Source of the DNA: Streptomyces albicerus | Lineage (GTDB): Bacteria > Actinomycetota > Actinomycetes > Streptomycetales > Streptomycetaceae | DNA: 64,000 nucleotides | NCBI RefSeq assembly: GCF_008905045.1 | Contig: NZ_VWMY01000056.1 | Coordinates: forward strand, 1 to 64,000 | Direction of reading: 5' to 3' | In this document: positions 59,977 to 64,000 of the stretch, piece after piece | Layout of the letters: each line of letters opens with the position of its first letter | Position numbering within the stretch: position 1 is the first letter of the stretch | Made by a program: the position numbers and the translations under genes | The notes under the pieces: model-generated | Databases searched by the model: none | Told to the model about the DNA's origin: nothing | Seen by the model: only the letters and a program-made list of their open reading frames with translations

Positions 59977-61172
59977 GGGGTACTCCTTTCGGGTGGTACG
60001 GGAAGTCGGACGGTGACGGTCGTGCCGTCGCCGGGCGTGCTGCGCACCTGAGCGGTCCCGCCCACCTCGGCGGCCCGGGCCCGCAGCCCCGCGAGCCCGT
60101 AGCCACCGACGGGCGCCGCCGGGTCGAAGCCGTGGCCGTCGTCGCGTACCGACACGGTGAGCGCCTCGTCGGCGTACGCGAGCGCGATGCTCACGGCGGC
60201 CGAACTCCCGGCGTGCTTGCGGGCGTTGGCGAGCGCCTCCTGGCAGGAGCGGAGGACCACGACCTCCGGCCCGGCGGGCAGCGCGCGTACGGCACCGGTC
60301 ACGGCCAGCGACGCCTCGTGCCGGGCGGCGAGACGCCGCAGCGCGTCGGGCAGCGAGGCCCCGTCGAGGTCCGCGGGTGTGCCGCCGGTGACCAGGGCCC
60401 GCGCCTCTGCGAGGTTCTGCCGTGCGGTCTCGTCCATCAGGGCCAGATGCCGGCGGGCCTCGGCCACATCGGAGCGGTCCAGCTCGGCCTCGACCGCCTG
60501 CACGAGCATCAGCAGGCTGGTGAAGCCCTGTGCGAGCGTGTCATGGATCTCCCGGGAGAGACGTTCGCGCTCGGCCAGGGCGCCGTGCGCGGTCGAGAGC
60601 CGGGAGAGCTCGTGGCGGCTGGCGTCCAACTCGGCGATGAGATCGGCCCGTTCCTGGCTCTGCTCGATGACGCGGATGATCCAGCTGCCGACGGCCGCCG
60701 AGAAGACGAGGGTGACCACGGCGAAGACCGAGTTGAAGAAGACGGCACGGTCGCTGGGCCACCACAACAGGGCCCAGCCCACCACCGGCGCGATGTTGAT
60801 GACGGTCACGGCGATCAGGGCCCAGCGCAGGCGCAGCGTGATGAAGCACTGCGGGACGAGTGCGAAGGTCATCAGACGTGTCTCGCCGACGAGGATCGCC
60901 GACGGCAGGAACAGCGCCATCGAAACGATCAGATAGCCGAGGGCGTGCCGTTCGTCGGGCGGATCGCCCCTGAGGATGGGGCGCCCCACCGCCAGGTACC
61001 AGGGAATCAGCGGTACGAGCAGTGCCGCGGCGACGACGCGGGTGAGCCACCCCGGAAAGTCCGTGCCGAGCACGAAGACCAGGGTGGCCACCCACACGAT
61101 CGCGAAGTACGAGTCCCAGAGCCGGAAGGAGCGGTCCCAGGTGTAGGCGCCGGCCATGGGTTTGTCGCTCAT
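59973..61172 (-). CDS. NarX/DesK-type sensor histidine kinase
   Basis: This 399-residue protein has five or six membrane helices in the first 190 residues, then a HisKA_3 dimerisation helix with phospho-acceptor His210 (REIHDTLAQGF), and an HATPase domain with SCQEALANARKHA, RDDGHGFDP and GYGLAGLRARA. It should phosphorylate the regulator encoded next. The ATG at 61172 overlaps the permease stop. The gene order transporter, kinase, regulator suggests sensing of the exported or membrane-active compound. Confidence 0.92.
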   Translation of the reverse strand: MSDKPMAGAYTWDRSFRLWDSYFAIVWVATLVFVLGTDFPGWLTRVVAAALLVPLIPWYLAVGRPILRGDPPDERHALGYLIVSMALFLPSAILVGETRLMTFALVPQCFITLRLRWALIAVTVINIAPVVGWALLWWPSDRAVFFNSVFAVVTLVFSAAVGSWIIRVIEQSQERADLIAELDASRHELSRLSTAHGALAERERLSREIHDTLAQGFTSLLMLVQAVEAELDRSDVAEARRHLALMDETARQNLAEARALVTGGTPADLDGASLPDALRRLAARHEASLAVTGAVRALPAGPEVVVLRSCQEALANARKHAGSSAAVSIALAYADEALTVSVRDDGHGFDPAAPVGGYGLAGLRARAAEVGGTAQVRSTPGDGTTVTVRLPVPPERSTP

Positions 61173-62020
61173 CCGTCGCGACGGTTCTTCCAGCGGAAGG
61201 TCAGCAGACACAGCAGCAATCCTCCGACGCACCAGGCCCCGAGCACCAGGGCGATCCGCCCGAACTCCCAACTGCCCGTCTGTTCGAGGATCTGTGCCGA
61301 CTCCGGCAGGAACACGCCTCGCAGGCCCTGGCACATCCACTTCAGGGGGAACAGCGCCCCGATGTTCAGCATCCAGTCCGGGATGGTGTCGATGGCGATG
61401 TAGACCCCGGAGATGAACTGCAGGACCAGGAAGGGGAGTACGACCACGGAGGTGGCGCTCTTGCCGGACTTCGGGACCGAGCTGATCGCGATGCCCAGCA
61501 GGGCGCAGGCCGTCAGACCGAGGACGAAGATCCACGCGAAGCGGAGCCACGTGCCGGCGTCCGTGGGCAGGTCCACGTCGTACAGCGTCGTACCGACGAG
61601 GAGCAGGACCACCGTCTCCAAGAGGCCGGTCACCAGCACGAGCCAGATCTTGCCGAGGAAGTACGAGGCGGGCGGCATCGGCGTGCCGCGCAGCCGGCGC
61701 AGCACCCTCTCGTCCCGCTCGATCGCGATCGAGATGCCGAGCGACTGGAAGCTCGTGGACATGATGCCCGCGGCCATCATCGCGGGGACGTAGAGCTGCG
61801 AGGCGGTGATGCCGGCGTCCTGCACGTCGTCGCTGAAGATGGACGCGAAGAGGAAGAGGAAGACGACCGGGAAGGCGAAGGTGAACACCACCTGTTCGCG
61901 TTGGCGGAAGAACTGCTTGATCTCCAGAGCGCCCCGCTGAAGGCCGAGTCCCCAGGCCCCGGGGAGTCGCTGTGCCGCCCGGGCCTCGGTCGCGGGGCCG
62001 GTCGTGGTCGTCATGGTCAT
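61169..62020 (-). CDS. ABC-2 type exporter permease
   Basis: This 283-residue protein starts MTMTTTTGPATEA, with six membrane helices, ABC-2 pattern: VFTFAFPVVFLFLFASIF, SFQSLGISIAIERDERVLRRLRGTP before helix 3, and FPLKWMCQGLRGVFLP near the end. It partners the ATPase encoded just upstream and overlaps both neighbours by four bases. The substrate is unknown; drug, lipid and peptide export are all common in this group. Confidence 0.92.
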   Translation of the reverse strand: MTMTTTTGPATEARAAQRLPGAWGLGLQRGALEIKQFFRQREQVVFTFAFPVVFLFLFASIFSDDVQDAGITASQLYVPAMMAAGIMSTSFQSLGISIAIERDERVLRRLRGTPMPPASYFLGKIWLVLVTGLLETVVLLLVGTTLYDVDLPTDAGTWLRFAWIFVLGLTACALLGIAISSVPKSGKSATSVVVLPFLVLQFISGVYIAIDTIPDWMLNIGALFPLKWMCQGLRGVFLPESAQILEQTGSWEFGRIALVLGAWCVGGLLLCLLTFRWKNRRDG

Positions 62021-62883
62021 CGCGGGTCCTCCTGTCCGGTGAGCCGCAGATAGACGTCCTCGAGGGTCGGGCGGCTCACCCGCAGTCCCGGGATCTCCCC
62101 GTCGAAGCGGCGGGTCAGCTCGGTGACCGTGCGTGTGGGGGTGTCGGTGCGCTCGCGGCGCGGGGTGCCGTCCGACTCCGTCCACTCGACCGTGGCCTCG
62201 TCGCCGTGCCGGTCGCGCAGCGCCGCGGGTTCTCCCTGGGCCACGACCTGCCCCTTCGCGATCACCGCGAGCCGGTGCGCGAGCGCCTCCGCCTCCTCCA
62301 GGTAGTGCGTGGTCAGCAGGATCGTCGTGCCCTCGTCCGCGAGCTTCCGGATCAGTTGCCAGAACTGGCGGCGGGCCGCCGGGTCGAAACCGGTCGTCGG
62401 CTCGTCCAGGAGCAGCAGTTCCGGACCGCCGATCACACCGAGCGCCACGTCCAGGCGCCGCCGCTGCCCGCCCGAGAGGGCCTTGATCCGGCTGCCCGCC
62501 TTCTCCTCCAGACCCACCAGACCGATGACCTCTTCCGGATCACGCGGCCTCGGGTAATAGCGCGCGAAATGCCGCACCGTTTCGCGCACCGTCAACTCGG
62601 CGGGCGCCGATTCGTCCTGCCAGACGATGCCGACACGCGAGCGCCACGCGCGCGTGCCCGTCGCCGGATCCGAACCGAGCACCGAGACCTCGCCCGCGTC
62701 CCGGGAACGGTTGCCCTGAAGGATCTCCACCGTGGTGCTCTTGCCCGCGCCATTGGGTCCGAGCAGGCCGAAGACTTCGCCCTGCCGGATCCCGAGATCG
62801 ATGCCGTCGACGGCGGTCACGTCCCCGTACTGCTTGCGCAGCCCCCGTACGTCCACCGCGAGTTCGTTCGCGTGTGCTGTCAT
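62017..62883 (-). CDS. ABC exporter ATPase subunit
   Basis: This is a 288-residue protein with Walker A GPNGAGKST, Q-loop IVWQDESAPAELTV, signature LSGGQRRRLD, Walker B ELLLLDEPTTGFDP and the switch His in LLTTHYLEEAE. It is the DrrA-type ATPase of ABC-2 exporters. ATG 62883; an upstream ATG at 62943 would add about 20 basic residues. It is first in the exporter-kinase-regulator operon. Confidence 0.94.
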   Translation of the reverse strand: MTAHANELAVDVRGLRKQYGDVTAVDGIDLGIRQGEVFGLLGPNGAGKSTTVEILQGNRSRDAGEVSVLGSDPATGTRAWRSRVGIVWQDESAPAELTVRETVRHFARYYPRPRDPEEVIGLVGLEEKAGSRIKALSGGQRRRLDVALGVIGGPELLLLDEPTTGFDPAARRQFWQLIRKLADEGTTILLTTHYLEEAEALAHRLAVIAKGQVVAQGEPAALRDRHGDEATVEWTESDGTPRRERTDTPTRTVTELTRRFDGEIPGLRVSRPTLEDVYLRLTGQEDPR

Positions 62884-63022
62884 GGGAACGAGCGTCCCGC
62901 CGAGGCGAACGTTCCGGGACGACCGCACGTACTTCCTTATGTCCATCGAACGGTGGACACGCGCGCGTGTGCGGCACAATGACCGTGCCCGGAAGGTCCT
63001 CTCAAGCTACGGAAACGGCGTG

Positions 63023-63670
63023 ATGAGCAAGACGACAGTCAGGGAAGGCGTGTCCACCGAATCCAACGACCAGGAACGGGCCGAAGCCCCACGGTCCGTG
63101 GGCGGCGGCCGTGCTTTCGCCCTGCTTCTGGTGATCACGGGCGCGGCCGGACTGCTCGCCTCCTGGATCATCACCATCGACAAGTTCAAGCTGCTGGAGG
63201 ACCCGAACTTCACGCCGGGCTGCAGCCTGAACCCGGTCGTCTCCTGCGGCAACATCATGAAGAGCGACCAGGCCTCCGCCTTCGGGTTCCCCAACCCGAT
63301 GATGGGGCTCGTCGCCTACGGCATCGTGATCGGCGTCGGCATGAGCCTGCTCGGCCGGGCCACCTTCCCGCGCTGGTACTGGCTGACCTTCAACGCGGGC
63401 ACGCTCTTCGGTGTCGGCTTCTGCACCTGGCTGCAGTACCAGTCGCTGTACAACATCAACTCGCTGTGCCTGTGGTGCTGCCTCGCCTGGGCCGCCACCA
63501 TCGTCATGTTCTGGGCCGTGACCTCGTTCAACGTCCGCAACGGCTTCCTGCCCGCGCCGGGCTGGCTGAAGGGCTTCCTCGGCGAGTTCGCCTGGGTGCT
63601 GCCGGTCATGCACATCGGGATCATCGGCATGCTGATCCTGACGCGCTGGTGGGACTTCTGGACCAGCTGA
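63023..63670 (+). CDS. vitamin K epoxide reductase (VKOR) family protein
   Basis: This 215-residue membrane protein has about five helices, loop cysteines CSLNPVVSC and active-site CLWCC in the fourth helix, the full VKOR Cys set. In actinobacteria VKOR reoxidises DsbA-like proteins with menaquinone to form disulfides in exported proteins. The start is taken at ATG 63023; GTG 63050 is possible. It is divergent from the exporter operon. Confidence 0.92.
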   Translation: MSKTTVREGVSTESNDQERAEAPRSVGGGRAFALLLVITGAAGLLASWIITIDKFKLLEDPNFTPGCSLNPVVSCGNIMKSDQASAFGFPNPMMGLVAYGIVIGVGMSLLGRATFPRWYWLTFNAGTLFGVGFCTWLQYQSLYNINSLCLWCCLAWAATIVMFWAVTSFNVRNGFLPAPGWLKGFLGEFAWVLPVMHIGIIGMLILTRWWDFWTS

Positions 63671-63671
63671 C

Positions 63672-63751
63672 GGACCGGCGGAGCCTTTGAGGTGGACCGG
63701 CAGATCCTTTGAAGACCGGCGGATCCCTTGAAGACCGGCGGATCCCTTGAA
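63672..63751. repeat. four tandem 19-22-bp repeats
   Basis: Units beginning at 63672, 63694, 63714 and 63733 share GACCGGCGGATCCCTTGAA; the last two are identical and the first two diverged. They follow the VKOR stop and precede rarA. The array could be a slippage-prone spacer or part of the rarA control region. Confidence 0.72.
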
Positions 63752-63800
63752 AACGGCGGGGCCGACGGCGTTGTCAGTGGCGTGACATAGGGTTTTGGAC

Positions 63801-64000
63801 GTGGAGCCCGACCTGTTCACCGCCGCAGCAGAAGAACGCCAGGAGAAGGACCCGTCCAGCAGCCCCCTGGCTGTACGGATGCGCCCGCGCACCCTCGACG
63901 AAGTCGTCGGCCAGCAGCATCTGCTGAAGTCCGGCTCACCCCTGCGCAGACTCGTCGGCGAAGGTGGCGGAGGCCCGGCGGGACCGGCCTCGGTGATCCT
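63801..64000 (+). CDS. rarA: RarA/MgsA replication-associated AAA+ ATPase (partial)
   Basis: GTG 63801 opens a frame that runs to the window edge. The 66 visible residues read VEPDLFTAAAEERQEKDPSS and then PLAVRMRPRTLDEVVGQQHLL, the hallmark start of RarA just before its Walker A motif. RarA acts at stalled replication forks. The stop is beyond the window. Confidence 0.9.
   Translation, partial: MEPDLFTAAAEERQEKDPSSSPLAVRMRPRTLDEVVGQQHLLKSGSPLRRLVGEGGGGPAGPASVI

Overview
The window comes from a high-GC actinobacterial chromosome, almost certainly Streptomyces. Evidence: very high G+C, many GTG starts and ATGA/GTGA stop-start overlaps, a SsgB sporulation protein (developing actinomycetes only), Streptomyces-type dispersed intergenic hairpin repeats, and a housekeeping order (thrS, HIT, pgsA, acyltransferase, pimA, pdxST, yebC, ruvCAB, yajC, secDF, apt, relA, hisS) shared by Streptomyces and, in part, mycobacteria.

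Region 1 (1-10.4 kb) is most of an integrated actinomycete integrative and conjugative element (AICE) of pSAM2 type. Reading from the left: a NERD-domain protein, a GntR-Nudix fusion regulator, a divergent XRE regulator, a tightly operated promoter, a small Pra-position protein, an FtsK/TraB translocase, a run of small spread-type proteins and zinc-knuckle miniproteins, an HUH rolling-circle Rep, Xis and a tyrosine integrase. The integrase ends about 70 bp from the 3' end of tRNA-Val(GAC), the likely attachment site. The far end lies left of the window.

Region 2 (10.4-18.5 kb) holds a tRNA Gly-Cys-Val operon, pabB/pabC for p-aminobenzoate, a tandem GNAT protein, a DsbA-like protein, small membrane proteins, a CGNR regulator, ssgB, a PGPGW membrane protein and tRNA-Val(CAC). 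An A/C-rich, G-poor intergenic follows.

Region 3 (18.5-25.2 kb) is a sugar operon: a Tat/lipoprotein binding protein, two permeases, a YesL-like membrane protein and a secreted PL26 (YetA/PcRGLX-like) exo-rhamnogalacturonan lyase. It is preceded by a promoter with LacI-type operators and carries no ATPase gene. It looks like a pectin rhamnogalacturonan utilisation locus relying on a shared ATPase.

Region 4 (25.3-42.6 kb) has a giant polytopic membrane protein, an SRPBCC protein, a second tRNA-Val(CAC), a DEDDh exonuclease, a DUF4365 pair, thrS, HIT, an EF-G-like GTPase and the phosphatidylinositol (mannoside) genes pgsA, patA-like and pimA.

Region 5 (42.7-59.2 kb) is core housekeeping: pyridoxal phosphate synthase, yebC, Holliday junction processing, Sec translocon accessory genes, apt, relA, a DUF349 protein, a cyclophilin, a metallo-hydrolase and hisS.

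Region 6 (59.3-64 kb) is an ABC-2 exporter plus two-component operon whose response regulator is broken by a one-base frameshift, then a VKOR protein and the start of rarA.
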